Source: Bacteroidota bacterium (GTDB taxonomy: Bacteria > Bacteroidota > Bacteroidia > Chitinophagales > Saprospiraceae). From it: DNA of 64,000 nt. Numbering within the stretch: the first letter of the stretch is position 1; every line of letters begins with the position of its first letter. The stretch is taken from NCBI GenBank assembly GCA_029781865.1, contig JAKOVW010000079.1, forward strand, positions 248,001-312,000, written 5' to 3'. Below, piece after piece: positions 17,399-26,882 of the stretch. A model generated the notes under the pieces. The model saw only the letters and a program-made list of their open reading frames with translations. It had not been told where the DNA came from and searched no databases. Both the position numbers and the translations under genes were made by a program.

Positions 17399-19159
17399 TT
17401 GAAACATCTATTCACACTTAACCGCTATTTTAGCAAGTACCGGTCTAAATTACTCCTTGGTATTCTGTTTGTTGTATTGTCGAATGTATTCCGCATATTA
17501 CAACCTCAGGCCATACGAGAAGCTTTAAACCGCATTATTGAATTTATTAATACAGACCGCAGTGCATCTAAAGCAGATTTATTGAGTCACGAATTGATGA
17601 AATTCGGATTATACATCTTTGGTTTTGCGCTATTAATGGGTTTATTCATGTTTATGATGAGGCAAACGATTATCGTGATGTCCCGCCTGATAGAATATGA
17701 TCTTCGAAAGGAAATATTCGAGCATTATTTAACTCTGGACACTGCTTTTTACAAACGCAATAAAACCGGAGACTTGATGTCAAGAATAAGCGAAGATGTA
17801 AATAAGGTCCGCATGTATCTGGGACCTGCTCTGCTATATGGTATTAATTTGATCAGCCTGGTTGTAATTGTCATATTTACCATGTTCAAAGTAAATACCA
17901 TGCTTTCCATTTATACCTTACTCCCCTTGCCTATCCTGTCATTTATCATATACTGGGTAAGCAACAAAATCAATAAAAAAAGTGAATTAATACAAAAACA
18001 ACTGGCGAAACTTACTACAATCTGCCAAGAATCATTCAGCGGAATACGGATTATAAAATCCTATGCAACAGAGGATTTCTGGAAAAAGGACCTCGAGCAA
18101 AATGCTTTTTCCTATCGCAATATGTACCTTGGTTTAGCTAAAATCGATGCACTTTTTTTCCCTTCCATGTTATTACTCATTGGATTGAGTACACTGATCA
18201 CCATTTATGTCGGAGGACTTAATGTATATAATGGGACCGTGACAGCCGGAAATATTGCGGAATTCGTAATCTATGTCAATATGCTGACCTGGCCAGTCTC
18301 CGCATTAGGCTGGTGCGCGTCTATCATTCAACAAGCCGAGGCCTCTCAAAAAAGAATCAATGATTTTTTGGAAACAAAACCGGAAATCACTTCACCAAAC
18401 AACCTGCTTCCTATACCATCCAGACCTGAAATTCAATTTGAAAATGTCAGTTTTAAGTATCCGGATTCTGGTATACAGGCTATTCGTGATCTTCAATTGA
18501 ATTTAAGCTTCGGTACAAAACTTGCGGTTGTTGGTAAAACGGCATCCGGGAAAACGAGCATTGCCGAACTGTTGTTGAGGATGTATGATCCTACCAGCGG
18601 CCGCATCACAATCGGCGGAATTGATATTAGGAATTTTTCTTTACAAGATCTCAGAGAGCACATTGCTTATGTTCCACAGGATGTTTTTCTTTTTTCGGAT
18701 ACGATAGAAGCCAATATTGAATTCGGCATACAGAATCAACGAACAGGTCTTGCGAAGCAAGCTGCAAGCATAGCTGCAGTTGACCCGGAAATTGAAGAAT
18801 TATCCTCTGGTTATCAGAGTATTCTTGGGGAAAGGGGCGTCAACCTTTCAGGTGGTCAAAAACAACGGATCAGCCTGGCACGGGCATTGACAAAATCTGC
18901 TCCTATTGTAATCCTGGATGATTGTTTTTCTGCAGTTGATCCGGAAACGGAAACAGCAATTTTCGATCAGTTATTCAATGACCTCCAAGGCAAAACCTTA
19001 CTCTTCATTACACAGCGCCTGAAACAAACCCAGTATATGGATGCTATTGCCGTATTAGATCATGGTAAATTAGTCCAGTATGGCACGTACCAATCTCTGA
19101 TCAAAGAGGATGGCTTATTTAACCATCTGTATGAGATAGAAAATAAGTCAGACTATTGA
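17399..19159 (+). CDS. ABC exporter, fused membrane and ATPase domains
   Basis: The protein (586 aa) has a six-helix exporter membrane domain (about 15-310) and an ATPase domain (about 335-580). The Walker A is VVGKTASGKTS, the signature is NLSGGQKQRIS and the Walker B is IVILDDCFSAVD. The residue after the Walker B Asp is Asp instead of the catalytic Glu, and the switch histidine is replaced by Gln (FITQRL). Such a degenerate site is usual in one half of heterodimeric exporters, yet no second half-transporter is adjacent. The start appears to be TTG at 17399, giving the family-like MKHLFTLNRYF. The substrate (lipid or drug) is unknown. Confidence 0.85.
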   Translation: MKHLFTLNRYFSKYRSKLLLGILFVVLSNVFRILQPQAIREALNRIIEFINTDRSASKADLLSHELMKFGLYIFGFALLMGLFMFMMRQTIIVMSRLIEYDLRKEIFEHYLTLDTAFYKRNKTGDLMSRISEDVNKVRMYLGPALLYGINLISLVVIVIFTMFKVNTMLSIYTLLPLPILSFIIYWVSNKINKKSELIQKQLAKLTTICQESFSGIRIIKSYATEDFWKKDLEQNAFSYRNMYLGLAKIDALFFPSMLLLIGLSTLITIYVGGLNVYNGTVTAGNIAEFVIYVNMLTWPVSALGWCASIIQQAEASQKRINDFLETKPEITSPNNLLPIPSRPEIQFENVSFKYPDSGIQAIRDLQLNLSFGTKLAVVGKTASGKTSIAELLLRMYDPTSGRITIGGIDIRNFSLQDLREHIAYVPQDVFLFSDTIEANIEFGIQNQRTGLAKQAASIAAVDPEIEELSSGYQSILGERGVNLSGGQKQRISLARALTKSAPIVILDDCFSAVDPETETAIFDQLFNDLQGKTLLFITQRLKQTQYMDAIAVLDHGKLVQYGTYQSLIKEDGLFNHLYEIENKSDY

Positions 19160-19211
19160 CTTTTATCTAAAATCTCTTATTTTTACAGGAATATTACTAA
19201 AATCCTGCCCT

Positions 19212-19556
19212 GTGGAAAACGAAAAACATATTGAAAACATATTTTCAAAAAAGTTGCGTGCCGGCAAAAGACGAACCTACTTTTTCGACATTCGCAAAAC
19301 CAAATCCGAAGATTTTTTCATTTCGATTACGGAGAGTACCCGTAAGTTTAATGGAGATGGCTTTGAGCGACACAAGATTTTTGTCTATAAAGAAGATTTC
19401 AATAGATTTGTGGATAACCTTCAGGAAGTCATAGATGAAATCAAAACAAAGTACTTACCGGATTTTGATTACGAAGCATTCGCTAAACGCGATGAAGAAT
19501 GGGAAAACTCAAAGTCTGAAAATAAAGAATTAAAAGACGACAATATCAGTTGGTGA
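19212..19556 (+). CDS. PUR-alpha-like DUF3276 protein
   Basis: A 114-residue protein of the DUF3276 family, which adopts a PUR-type nucleic-acid-binding fold. Family features are the SKKLRAGKRRTYFFDIRKTKSEDFF start region, the ITESTRKF turn and the KIFVYKEDFNRFVDNLQEVID C-terminal part. The tail is acidic and probably disordered. The start is a GTG at 19212. Members are widespread in Bacteroidota and Spirochaetes; a PUR-type homolog in Borrelia binds DNA, but no function is fixed here. It lies 52 nt after the ABC exporter and abuts the convergent DUF2905 gene. Confidence 0.88.
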   Translation: MENEKHIENIFSKKLRAGKRRTYFFDIRKTKSEDFFISITESTRKFNGDGFERHKIFVYKEDFNRFVDNLQEVIDEIKTKYLPDFDYEAFAKRDEEWENSKSENKELKDDNISW

Positions 19557-19778
19557 TTATTTACTCATCCATTTATAGATCCAGTAAATCACATTTATCA
19601 AGATACTGATCAAAAGCATAGTACTTAACGGAAAATAAATTTTGGAATTTCCATTTTCCCACTTGAAATCACCAGGCAAGTTTCCAATCCAATTTAATTG
19701 TTTATTAAACAACATCCAAAGGAAACCGACCACTACGATAATCACTCCAATGATTATGATTTGTTTCCCTGTTTCCAT
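19557..19778 (-). CDS. DUF2905 small membrane protein
   Basis: A 73-residue protein with two membrane helices (about 5-23 and 51-69) around a short loop containing NWIGNLPGDFKWENGNSKIYFPL. GxLPGDxxxxxxxxxxYxP is the DUF2905 hallmark. The function is unknown. I used the ATG at 19778 (METGKQII); an upstream in-frame start would add eight residues. It follows the nucleotidyltransferase by 25 nt on the same strand and is probably its operon partner. Confidence 0.85.
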   Translation of the reverse strand: METGKQIIIIGVIIVVVGFLWMLFNKQLNWIGNLPGDFKWENGNSKIYFPLSTMLLISILINVIYWIYKWMSK

Positions 19779-19803
19779 CTTTTTATAAATTATTAAATTC
19801 AAT

Positions 19804-20703
19804 TTATTTGGCGGTCAATGGAGACGGATATAAACCTTCCCGGATCATATTATTAAATGCATTTGTAACAGCAGGCTTATCTTCCTTGTAGGTCACTCCA
19901 ATCCAATTGGATTCCGATTGCAACACCTGCACATTTAATTGTTCTGTATCTATTAAATGCTGAATAAGTTCTGGTATATAAAATTCAGCATTTGTAGAAT
20001 GTATTTGTTTTTCCAGAAATTTTGAAAAATAAATTTCAGCTTTTTCAAAATATGATTTCCTGAAGGCCCACATATTCATGGAAACCAAAGTATCCGGCTT
20101 CAAAAAGTGACGAACTCCATTCAGCTCAAAATAAATCTGATCCGATTTTATGATGTTTTTACATTCATTTATTTTCCGCAGACTTCCATTGCTGTTCATT
20201 TCACAAACTCCACGGTTTACTGCTCCATGTTCAGAAAGCGTATTCATCAACAGGTAAGCGATAACTGCAAATTCCGATTCATTTTTTAAATACTGGTACA
20301 ACAATTTCATAGCTCCTCTTCCATAGAAGTCATCGGCATTGATCACACCGAAAGATTCGTGTATAACATCTTTTGCTACCCAAACAGCATGTCCTGTACC
20401 CCATGGTTTCGTGCGGTCATCAGGACACTTAAAATCTCCGGGAAGGCGATCAAGTTCCTGAAACACATAATCGATTTCTACCTCGTTTTTCCAACGGGAT
20501 TCCATAAGCTCAACAAATTCGCTTGCAAAAGATTTTCTGATCACAAAGACCAGTTTTTTAAACCCAGCCTGTAATGCATCGTAAATGGAAAAATCAATAA
20601 TCGTCTCCCCATGGGGGCCGAATGAATCCAATTGTTTTAATCCTCCATAGCGACTGCCCATACCCGCTGCTAAAATCAATAATGAAGGGGAATGATTACT
20701 CAT
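19804..20703 (-). CDS. Sugar-phosphate nucleotidyltransferase-like protein
   Basis: The protein (299 aa) has the nucleotidyltransferase A-fold: LLILAAGMGSRYGGLKQLD at about 9-27 is the GxGxR-type NTP-binding loop, and FGVINADDFYGRGA near 121 carries the metal-binding Asp. KPWGTGHAVW near 101 matches the typical GTGHA motif. Enzymes of this fold couple NTP to a sugar phosphate. The C-terminal part differs from RfbA and GlmU, so the substrate is not clear. It is the first gene of a probable two-gene unit with DUF2905. Confidence 0.8.
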   Translation of the reverse strand: MSNHSPSLLILAAGMGSRYGGLKQLDSFGPHGETIIDFSIYDALQAGFKKLVFVIRKSFASEFVELMESRWKNEVEIDYVFQELDRLPGDFKCPDDRTKPWGTGHAVWVAKDVIHESFGVINADDFYGRGAMKLLYQYLKNESEFAVIAYLLMNTLSEHGAVNRGVCEMNSNGSLRKINECKNIIKSDQIYFELNGVRHFLKPDTLVSMNMWAFRKSYFEKAEIYFSKFLEKQIHSTNAEFYIPELIQHLIDTEQLNVQVLQSESNWIGVTYKEDKPAVTNAFNNMIREGLYPSPLTAK

Positions 20704-20750
20704 CTCATTGAAATTTGCTGCAATATTAAGAAGCCTTACCCTTATAAAAT

Positions 20751-20779
20751 CGAAAACCCGGACTTTCGGCCGGGTTTCG
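20751..20779 (-). terminator. Terminator-like hairpin after the DUF1800-DUF1501 operon
   Basis: Arms 20751-20761 and 20770-20779 pair over ten GC-rich positions with one extra A in one arm. On the reverse strand the hairpin is followed by a short T-rich run. It lies 26 nt past the DUF1501 stop. The tract is weaker than in a canonical intrinsic terminator. Confidence 0.5.
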
Positions 20780-20804
20780 ACAAAAATTTGTGGACAGTGG
20801 TCAA

Positions 20805-22358
20805 TTAAAGCTTGATCAATGCTTTTGTTTTTTGAGCGCTTTCAGATGCAATCCGGATATAATAATTTCCGGCAATCAGATCATTGGTTTCCAATCGTAT
20901 AGTATGTTTACCACTACTCATCTTACCGGATTGAAGCACTTTAAGTTCAGAACCGAGGGAATCATAAACACTTAGCCTAATAAACTCATCTCTGGTTTCA
21001 AAATTGATTATGGAATAATCAGTAGCCGGATTAGGATATGTTTCAAACTGAAGGTTAAAATCCCTGTTATAATCATCTACTGAAGTCGGAGCACAACCAT
21101 CGACGACTGGTAATTTCTGGAATTCCTTAAACAATATGTCACTGACTATGGCAGGCGACACTTCAAACCAGTCAATTAATATAGAAGCATAAATAGATCT
21201 GAAATCATATTGCATCGCAACCCCTTCATCATTCGCCACCCGATCGCTTATGGTCGGATTATTTCCAAGAATTCCAGGATTAACGCAATGTCCAAAAATG
21301 AACAACGGCGCTGCTGATCCATGATCGGTTCCGGTTGAGTCATTAGCCTGAATTCTTCTTCCGAATTCAGAAAATGTCATTCCCATCACTCGTTTTTCCA
21401 AACCCGCTTTTTCGATCTGAGATTGAAATCCGGCAATGGCATCTGAAAGAGTCTGTAAAAGATCTGCCTGGGTCCCGATTTCATGATCCGCAGGATCGCA
21501 TTGATTGGAATGGGTATCGAAGCCGCCAAGTGTTACCACATAAACTTTGGTTTGCATACCGCCTTTTATGAGCTGTGCGACAATATTCAGCTGATCCAGT
21601 AATTTATTGCCTGTAGTCGCAATAGCGCCTCCTGCCCCATCATAAGCATTTTTAATGACATCGGTATAATCATTGGTTTGCTTTAATGTTTCAATCAGGT
21701 AGCTCAGTTCATTACCATAGTTAGTGCTCGGAATAGTTACCGGAAATGCTGGCTCCGTTAACTGGGCTAAAGTGGACGGATCATTAATGGCAAGACTAAA
21801 ATTAGCAACAGGTCCCTGACAGGTTTGTGAGACTAGTGAGCCTATAGTGATCGCCAGAGGGTCAGGATAATCAGCACTCGGATAACCCGTGGGGTAACTA
21901 CTGTGATTTTGATTGTAAAACCGTCCCAGCCATCCGGTAGGTTCTACCTGCTCTGCACTGGACCCTGAAGTCCAGATATCCGTAGATCTGAAATGGGATC
22001 TGTTTTGATTCGGATAACCAACCGATTGAACTAATTTCAATTTGGCATTGTCATAAAGACTTTTTAATCCTGTCATGGTCGGGTGCAGGGCCAGATCAGT
22101 TCGCAATTGAATACCCAAAGTTTCCGGAATCAGAATTTTACTCCTGACTTTAGAAAGGTTGGAATACTGATCCAATGGAAGGACCATATTAAGGCCATCA
22201 TTCCCACCCGTGAGTTGAATCAACACCAGGATTTTATCATTATCCGGACTTACAAAATCAAGAAATGAATTTCTTGCAACAGCACTAACAGGAATGCCGT
22301 TTATGAGTACTGGCACGGAGGCCAATGAACTTACTTGGAGAAAGGTTCTTCTTTTCAT
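20805..22358 (-). CDS. DUF1501 protein with T9SS sorting domain
   Basis: The protein (517 aa) starts with MKRRTFLQVSSLASVPVLI, a twin-arginine-like signal. The DUF1501 body contains LIQLTGGNDGLNMVLP near 47-62, VTLGGFDTHSNQ near 270, MTFSEFGRR near 320 and GTDHGSAAPLF near 336, so the alkaline-phosphatase-superfamily fold is likely. A C-terminal domain (about 440-517) with YPNPATDYSIINF and GNYYIRIAS is a type A T9SS sorting signal. DUF1501 genes commonly pair with DUF1800 genes, as here (13-nt gap). The reaction is not known. Confidence 0.9.
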   Translation of the reverse strand: MKRRTFLQVSSLASVPVLINGIPVSAVARNSFLDFVSPDNDKILVLIQLTGGNDGLNMVLPLDQYSNLSKVRSKILIPETLGIQLRTDLALHPTMTGLKSLYDNAKLKLVQSVGYPNQNRSHFRSTDIWTSGSSAEQVEPTGWLGRFYNQNHSSYPTGYPSADYPDPLAITIGSLVSQTCQGPVANFSLAINDPSTLAQLTEPAFPVTIPSTNYGNELSYLIETLKQTNDYTDVIKNAYDGAGGAIATTGNKLLDQLNIVAQLIKGGMQTKVYVVTLGGFDTHSNQCDPADHEIGTQADLLQTLSDAIAGFQSQIEKAGLEKRVMGMTFSEFGRRIQANDSTGTDHGSAAPLFIFGHCVNPGILGNNPTISDRVANDEGVAMQYDFRSIYASILIDWFEVSPAIVSDILFKEFQKLPVVDGCAPTSVDDYNRDFNLQFETYPNPATDYSIINFETRDEFIRLSVYDSLGSELKVLQSGKMSSGKHTIRLETNDLIAGNYYIRIASESAQKTKALIKL

Positions 22359-22371
22359 TGTGGAAGAATTT

Positions 22372-24036
22372 TTAGCTTAGATAATATTCAGGCATGGACA
22401 ATAAAGACACAAACAACGGTTTGAGTCTGGTTTCTACAACTGCTTTTGTTTGCGTGGTGGGATTGTTTTTATAATTATTCCAGGCAGAAGTCCATTGGGC
22501 TTCCGTGTTGGGACCCAGAAGTTTAGCTTTCAGATAATCCTTTTGATTCTGATAAATGGGTTGTGGTAACAAATGTGCAACTACATCATCAATCAGTTTT
22601 GAAGCGATTTCCGGATTCGAAAATCCACTGACATAAATGGCAAGTTCCAATCCTGCAAGACCAGCTACATTTCTAATTTTTACCGATCTGTTTGCAAAGC
22701 TAGTTGTGAAGGCTGTTCGAAGGGGTAACGTTACCGAGTTAACCCAAATTTCATGATAACTTGGCATTTGATAATAGGGAGTCCAACCGGCAACACTCGG
22801 CAGATCAAAATAGACTTGTTGCATACCCATCGTACCTCTGTACAAGTATAAATAAGCATTGTACTTTTCGGTAAGGTCTGTCGGAGGTATATATTTCATC
22901 GCTTTCAAGGTATTGAATACAAATTCATAAGGCGGACGGATCATACACCCCAATGCTTCCTCAGAATAGAAGTGAGAACTTCCTAAAAGAGTATTCAACA
23001 CAGATGAAATATTGAAATTATTTGCTATTAATACATCTGCTAATCCTTCAACGATTTCATTTTCAATGCTTGAATTTACTTTGTAATAGATAAAATAGCG
23101 ATACAATTTACGACACACAAATGTTGCCGCTTCCCGCTTTTGAAATATGATATCAATAACATTGCTGTACTCATTGCCATCTGCATTGGATATACTTTGA
23201 TTATTAAAACGGGCTGATAGTTGTTTGGTAGAAGTATCGTGATTTTTTTGAACAAAAGCAGCCAATGGATAAACTCCACGGTTATCTACAGTCCAGCCGG
23301 TAAATGCTTTGGCCAGTGCTGCAACATCCTGTTCTGTATACGTTGTATAATCACCCGGACCGGCTAAAGCACCTTTTCCCAGCGTAAACAATTCCATCAC
23401 TTCTCTTGCATAGTTTTCATTCGGATTGCCTTTGGTATTCTGAGCTCCGTTCAAATAAAGCAGCATTGCCTTATCAATCGTTATTGCTTTTGTTAGGGTT
23501 TTAAAATTTCCCAATGCATTAGCTCTTAATAAAGTAATATAATCATAGTTCATCCGTGGATCGAAAATATTAGAAACCACAAAATGATTATGCCAGAACA
23601 AAGTCATTTTTTCAGTAAGTGATACGCCCTCTGTAAACATTTGTTCCATAAGCCATGCATACATTGAGTTCTCTTTAGAATTGACGTTTCCCTGGATTTG
23701 CGGATTTAAAGGTGTCTTGACCCATGAACTACCTTTACTAACATTAGGATCAACAGGAGAATCATAATAAACAACCGGATCTGCCGGTGTTGGGCTTGGT
23801 GTTAGAAGTTTAGATAATGTTAGTTGGAGTCCATCGCTCACCGCCTGCAATATCTGCTCATGGGTAGGCCCAAACATTGCCCTACGCAAAAGATGTGCAG
23901 CAGTTGCATAATTCCAGGTACCAGAATAAGGAGTCAGTCCGCCAGCTATAGGCAAAGCATCATCCTGTAAGATAGTTCCTGTGGATGCTGCAAGATCAGC
24001 TCCAAGAAACTTCCTGAGTGTGGTTCTTCTATTCAT
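22372..24036 (-). CDS. DUF1800 protein
   Basis: The protein (554 aa) begins MNRRTTLRKFLG, a twin-arginine-like start. DUF1800 landmarks are AAHLLRRAMFGPTHEQI near 46-62, EKMTLFWHNHFVVS near 142-155, ENYAREVMELFTLG near 206-219 and AKAFTGWTVDN near 244. No sorting domain is visible at the C-terminus, unlike its DUF1501 partner. The function is unknown. It is the first gene of the two-gene operon and is divergent from the ferredoxin reductase gene. Confidence 0.9.
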   Translation of the reverse strand: MNRRTTLRKFLGADLAASTGTILQDDALPIAGGLTPYSGTWNYATAAHLLRRAMFGPTHEQILQAVSDGLQLTLSKLLTPSPTPADPVVYYDSPVDPNVSKGSSWVKTPLNPQIQGNVNSKENSMYAWLMEQMFTEGVSLTEKMTLFWHNHFVVSNIFDPRMNYDYITLLRANALGNFKTLTKAITIDKAMLLYLNGAQNTKGNPNENYAREVMELFTLGKGALAGPGDYTTYTEQDVAALAKAFTGWTVDNRGVYPLAAFVQKNHDTSTKQLSARFNNQSISNADGNEYSNVIDIIFQKREAATFVCRKLYRYFIYYKVNSSIENEIVEGLADVLIANNFNISSVLNTLLGSSHFYSEEALGCMIRPPYEFVFNTLKAMKYIPPTDLTEKYNAYLYLYRGTMGMQQVYFDLPSVAGWTPYYQMPSYHEIWVNSVTLPLRTAFTTSFANRSVKIRNVAGLAGLELAIYVSGFSNPEIASKLIDDVVAHLLPQPIYQNQKDYLKAKLLGPNTEAQWTSAWNNYKNNPTTQTKAVVETRLKPLFVSLLSMPEYYLS

Positions 24037-24197
24037 AGAAAGGCAATTTATAGATGATTAGTAATAGTATATTGAAATTAGAGACTGGCAATTAGGACAT
24101 TCGTTTAACAAAGATTAAAAAAAATTTAACGAATTCTTCAGTTTTTCGGGAACCAATTAACCCATACGTCCTATAAGGGCTTTGGGTTGTTTTTAAG

Positions 24198-24205
24198 TAG
24201 CTTTG
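24198..24205 (+). promoter_or_regulatory. Candidate -7 promoter box for the ferredoxin reductase
   Basis: TAGCTTTG matches TAnnTTTG and ends 10 nt before the ATG at 24216, implying an almost leaderless message. A TTTG at 24181-24184 lies 13 nt upstream, closer than the usual -33 spacing. Confidence 0.45.
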
Positions 24206-24215
24206 CCGCTTAATT

Positions 24216-25226
24216 ATGAAAACCGCAAAATCAGACATAGTTATAATTGGTGCGGGGCCTACAGGCTTATTCGCTGTATTCGAAGCAGGGCTTTTAAAAA
24301 TGCACTGTCACCTGATTGACTATTTAGGCGTACCAGGTGGGCAACTTTCCGAAATTTATCCCAATAAGCCCATTTACGACATTCCGGGTTATCCCGTAAT
24401 ACTTGCCAAAGACCTAGTAAACAACCTCTTAAAACAGATTGAACCATTCCATCCGGAATTTACCTTAGGCGACCGGGTGGAAGAAATAACACAGCAAAGC
24501 AATGGGCAATTTCAAGTTAAAACGAGAAGAGGTTTATTAATTGAATGTGCAGTTATTATTATAGCAGGTGGACTTGGATGCTTTGAACCCAGAAAACCCG
24601 AACTTGAAGAGCTCCATAAATATGAAGATTCCGGAGTAGATTACATTATCCGTGATCCTGAGAAATACCGAAATCAAAATGTCGTCATTGCAGGTGGTGG
24701 TGACTCCGCTCTGGATTGGGCCTTATACTTAGCTGACTTGTGCAAATCGCTTACTTTAATTCATAGACGTACAGAATTCAGAGGAGCTCCTGAATCTGTT
24801 TCGAAATTAGAAGCTTATCGGAATTCAGGCAAGATTAATGTGCTCTTAAATTCAGAAGTAAGTAAACTAATCGGAGATGATAAACTCGAATTGGTCGAAG
24901 TGACGAGTGATCAAGGAAAACATCAATTTGAAGTGGATTATTTCATCCCCCTTTTTGGACTCAGCCCAAAGCTTGGACCAATTGCCAATTGGGGTTTGCA
25001 GATTACAAAAAATGCAATTGATGTCAATCCGCTGGATTACAGCACAAATATTCCAGGCATATTTGCCATTGGTGATATCAACAATTATCCCGGAAAATTA
25101 AAGCTTATACTCTGTGGATTCCATGAAGCAACACTTGTCATGCAATCGGCTTATAAAATAATTCACCATGGTAAAAAACCGAGCTTTAAATACACTACCG
25201 TAACCGGCATTAGTGAATTGCCTTAA
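24216..25226 (+). CDS. Ferredoxin--NADP(+) reductase, thioredoxin-reductase-like type
   Basis: The protein (336 aa) has two nucleotide-binding folds: an FAD motif IIGAGPTGLFA at 10-20 and an NADPH motif VVIAGGGDSALDWAL near 158-172. GVPGGQLSEIYPNKPIYDIPG near 39-59 and GLSPKLGPIANWGL near 248 are typical of the YumC-type FNR. The redox CxxC of thioredoxin reductase is absent, which supports FNR. It would move electrons between NADPH and ferredoxin. A 2Fe-2S ferredoxin gene lies 448 nt downstream on the same strand and is a plausible partner. Confidence 0.88.
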   Translation: MKTAKSDIVIIGAGPTGLFAVFEAGLLKMHCHLIDYLGVPGGQLSEIYPNKPIYDIPGYPVILAKDLVNNLLKQIEPFHPEFTLGDRVEEITQQSNGQFQVKTRRGLLIECAVIIIAGGLGCFEPRKPELEELHKYEDSGVDYIIRDPEKYRNQNVVIAGGGDSALDWALYLADLCKSLTLIHRRTEFRGAPESVSKLEAYRNSGKINVLLNSEVSKLIGDDKLELVEVTSDQGKHQFEVDYFIPLFGLSPKLGPIANWGLQITKNAIDVNPLDYSTNIPGIFAIGDINNYPGKLKLILCGFHEATLVMQSAYKIIHHGKKPSFKYTTVTGISELP

Positions 25227-25674
25227 AGAATCAAGCCAAAAAACTAATCTGATAGCCAATCAAGTTCATATTGCGTTTCTATTTAACAAAAAGAAACATT
25301 CGGTATAAGTATTGTTCAATGTTCTTACTTTCAGAATTAACTTCTAAATACACCACCTATCGGAAATTTTACTACGGTCTAAGCTGCTTTAACAGTTTTA
25401 TTGATTCATCCTGTGATCCCAATATCAAATTCAGAGATAGCAAGATAAAGTTTTATACCTGCACCAGGCAAATGAGATGCTACTTATGATGTTATTATTT
25501 GGATATGTATTTATACATTCCGCAATGTTTTATAACATTTTAAGAATAGATAGCATACCAGTTTATAATTACCTTTGACGACCCATAGAAATTAAAAACC
25601 GTTTCACTCTTTTTGTGTTTATCTGTTTGTTTGTTACACTGAGCACGAAAGCAATTAAGCATTATTGGCAAATT
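25227..25674. other. 448-nt intergenic region with one candidate promoter
   Basis: Nothing coding could be supported here. A short open frame at 25271-25489 has no family pattern or promoter. The sequence is AT-rich, with one -7 box at 25570-25577. No terminator hairpin or riboswitch-like fold was recognised. Confidence 0.5.
25570..25577 (+). promoter_or_regulatory. Candidate -7 promoter box for the ferredoxin gene
   Basis: TACCTTTG matches TAnnTTTG. The ferredoxin ATG follows 97 nt downstream, so the leader would be about 90 nt, longer than usual in this window. No clear -33 element was seen. Confidence 0.35.
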
Positions 25675-25992
25675 ATGGAGTTCCTGACCATTTTTATAAA
25701 GGATAAAACACAAAATATACAAGAGATCATCTTGCCGAATGATCCTTCGTTCTCTTTAATGGAATTGCTTCGCGCTGCCGAGTTACCAATATTAGGTACC
25801 TGCGGCGGCATGGCGCTTTGTGCCAGCTGTCATATTTATATTCATTCCAATCATACCTTACCCCAAAAGAGCGATAGTGAAAATTTAGTCCTTGATGGAT
25901 TGCCAAATAGCCAGATCAATAGTCGCCTGTCATGTCAGTTAAGAATGAATGATTCCCTGGATAAACTTTTTATAGAATTAGCCACAGATTAA
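25675..25992 (+). CDS. Plant-type 2Fe-2S ferredoxin
   Basis: The protein (105 aa) carries the cluster motif C-x5-C-x2-C as TCGGMALCASC near 40-50, with the fourth ligand in RLSCQL near 86-91. The spacing is that of adrenodoxin/plant-type 2Fe-2S ferredoxins. It is a soluble electron carrier and probably the partner of the reductase upstream. I chose the ATG at 25675 (MEFLTIFIKDK); the frame is open further upstream but without family-like sequence. Its stop overlaps the next ATG by one base (TAATG), so translation of the EamA gene is likely coupled. Confidence 0.88.
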   Translation: MEFLTIFIKDKTQNIQEIILPNDPSFSLMELLRAAELPILGTCGGMALCASCHIYIHSNHTLPQKSDSENLVLDGLPNSQINSRLSCQLRMNDSLDKLFIELATD

Positions 25993-26882
25993 TGCAAGCT
26001 CAATCTAATCTTCGCAATGCTTATATTGCCTTAATACTCGTATGCATAATCTGGGGAACGACTTATCTGGCTAATAAACTAGGCGTAACCCACATGCCAC
26101 CATTGTTCTTTACATCGGTGCGTCAAATTATTGCCGGTATACTGCTATTGAGTTATCTGTTTATAATCCGAAAAGAAAAATGGCCTGAAACATCTTTTAT
26201 TTACTTGCAAATCCTGTTAGGCATTTTACTGATTAGCGGTGGAAACGGACTTGGAATTTATGGATTACAATATATTGACAGTGGAATATCCGCAATACTA
26301 GCTACATTCTCTCCTATCCTTATGGCTTTTCTTTTATCGATCACCAAAACAGATCATCACATCAGTAAATGGACCTGGCTTGGATTGTCGTTAGGAAGCC
26401 TGGGGATTATCATTATTTGTCTCCAAAAAATAGGAATGCATCCGGGCGCAACTTCCATTACCGGAATAGTTTTTACGCTATTATCTGTAATATCCTGGTC
26501 AGCAGGATCTGTTTACAGTAAATCACGTCCTCATCATCATTCACCTTTTGTTTCTGCAGGATTTCAAATGCTATTCGGGGGTATTCCTGTTTTTATAAGT
26601 TCCCTGATTCTCGAAAAACCTTTAGAATTCGAAATACATTTCAATCATATTTTGATCTGGGCATATACCATTGTATTTGGATCACTTATTGCCTATTCTT
26701 GTTTTATTTATTGTCTCAAGCATTTACCTGTAACCTTAGTAAGTATTCACAATTACATCAATCCGATTCTTGCCATATTTCTGGGTGTACTCATTTTAAA
26801 AGAAACCATAACAATCTGGATCGCAGTCGGAGCCTTCATTACTTTAACAGGTGTGTATATTGTCACCAAACAGCGAGGCTAA
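25992..26882 (+). CDS. EamA-type drug/metabolite transporter
   Basis: The protein (296 aa) has ten predicted membrane helices in two repeated EamA units. The first starts ALILVCIIWGTTYLANKLG (about 12-30). The second has VISWSAGSVYSK near 170-181 and GSLIAYSCFIYCLKHL near 234-249, with PILAIFLGVLILKE near 260-273. The family exports amino acids, nucleosides and other metabolites; the substrate cannot be told. The one-base overlap with the ferredoxin gene implies an operon, though a functional link is not obvious. Confidence 0.87.
   Translation: MQAQSNLRNAYIALILVCIIWGTTYLANKLGVTHMPPLFFTSVRQIIAGILLLSYLFIIRKEKWPETSFIYLQILLGILLISGGNGLGIYGLQYIDSGISAILATFSPILMAFLLSITKTDHHISKWTWLGLSLGSLGIIIICLQKIGMHPGATSITGIVFTLLSVISWSAGSVYSKSRPHHHSPFVSAGFQMLFGGIPVFISSLILEKPLEFEIHFNHILIWAYTIVFGSLIAYSCFIYCLKHLPVTLVSIHNYINPILAIFLGVLILKETITIWIAVGAFITLTGVYIVTKQRG

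Noticed and set aside
25271-25489. 72-codon open frame between the reductase and ferredoxin genes
   Set aside because: No similarity pattern, no start context and no promoter; composition resembles non-coding DNA.
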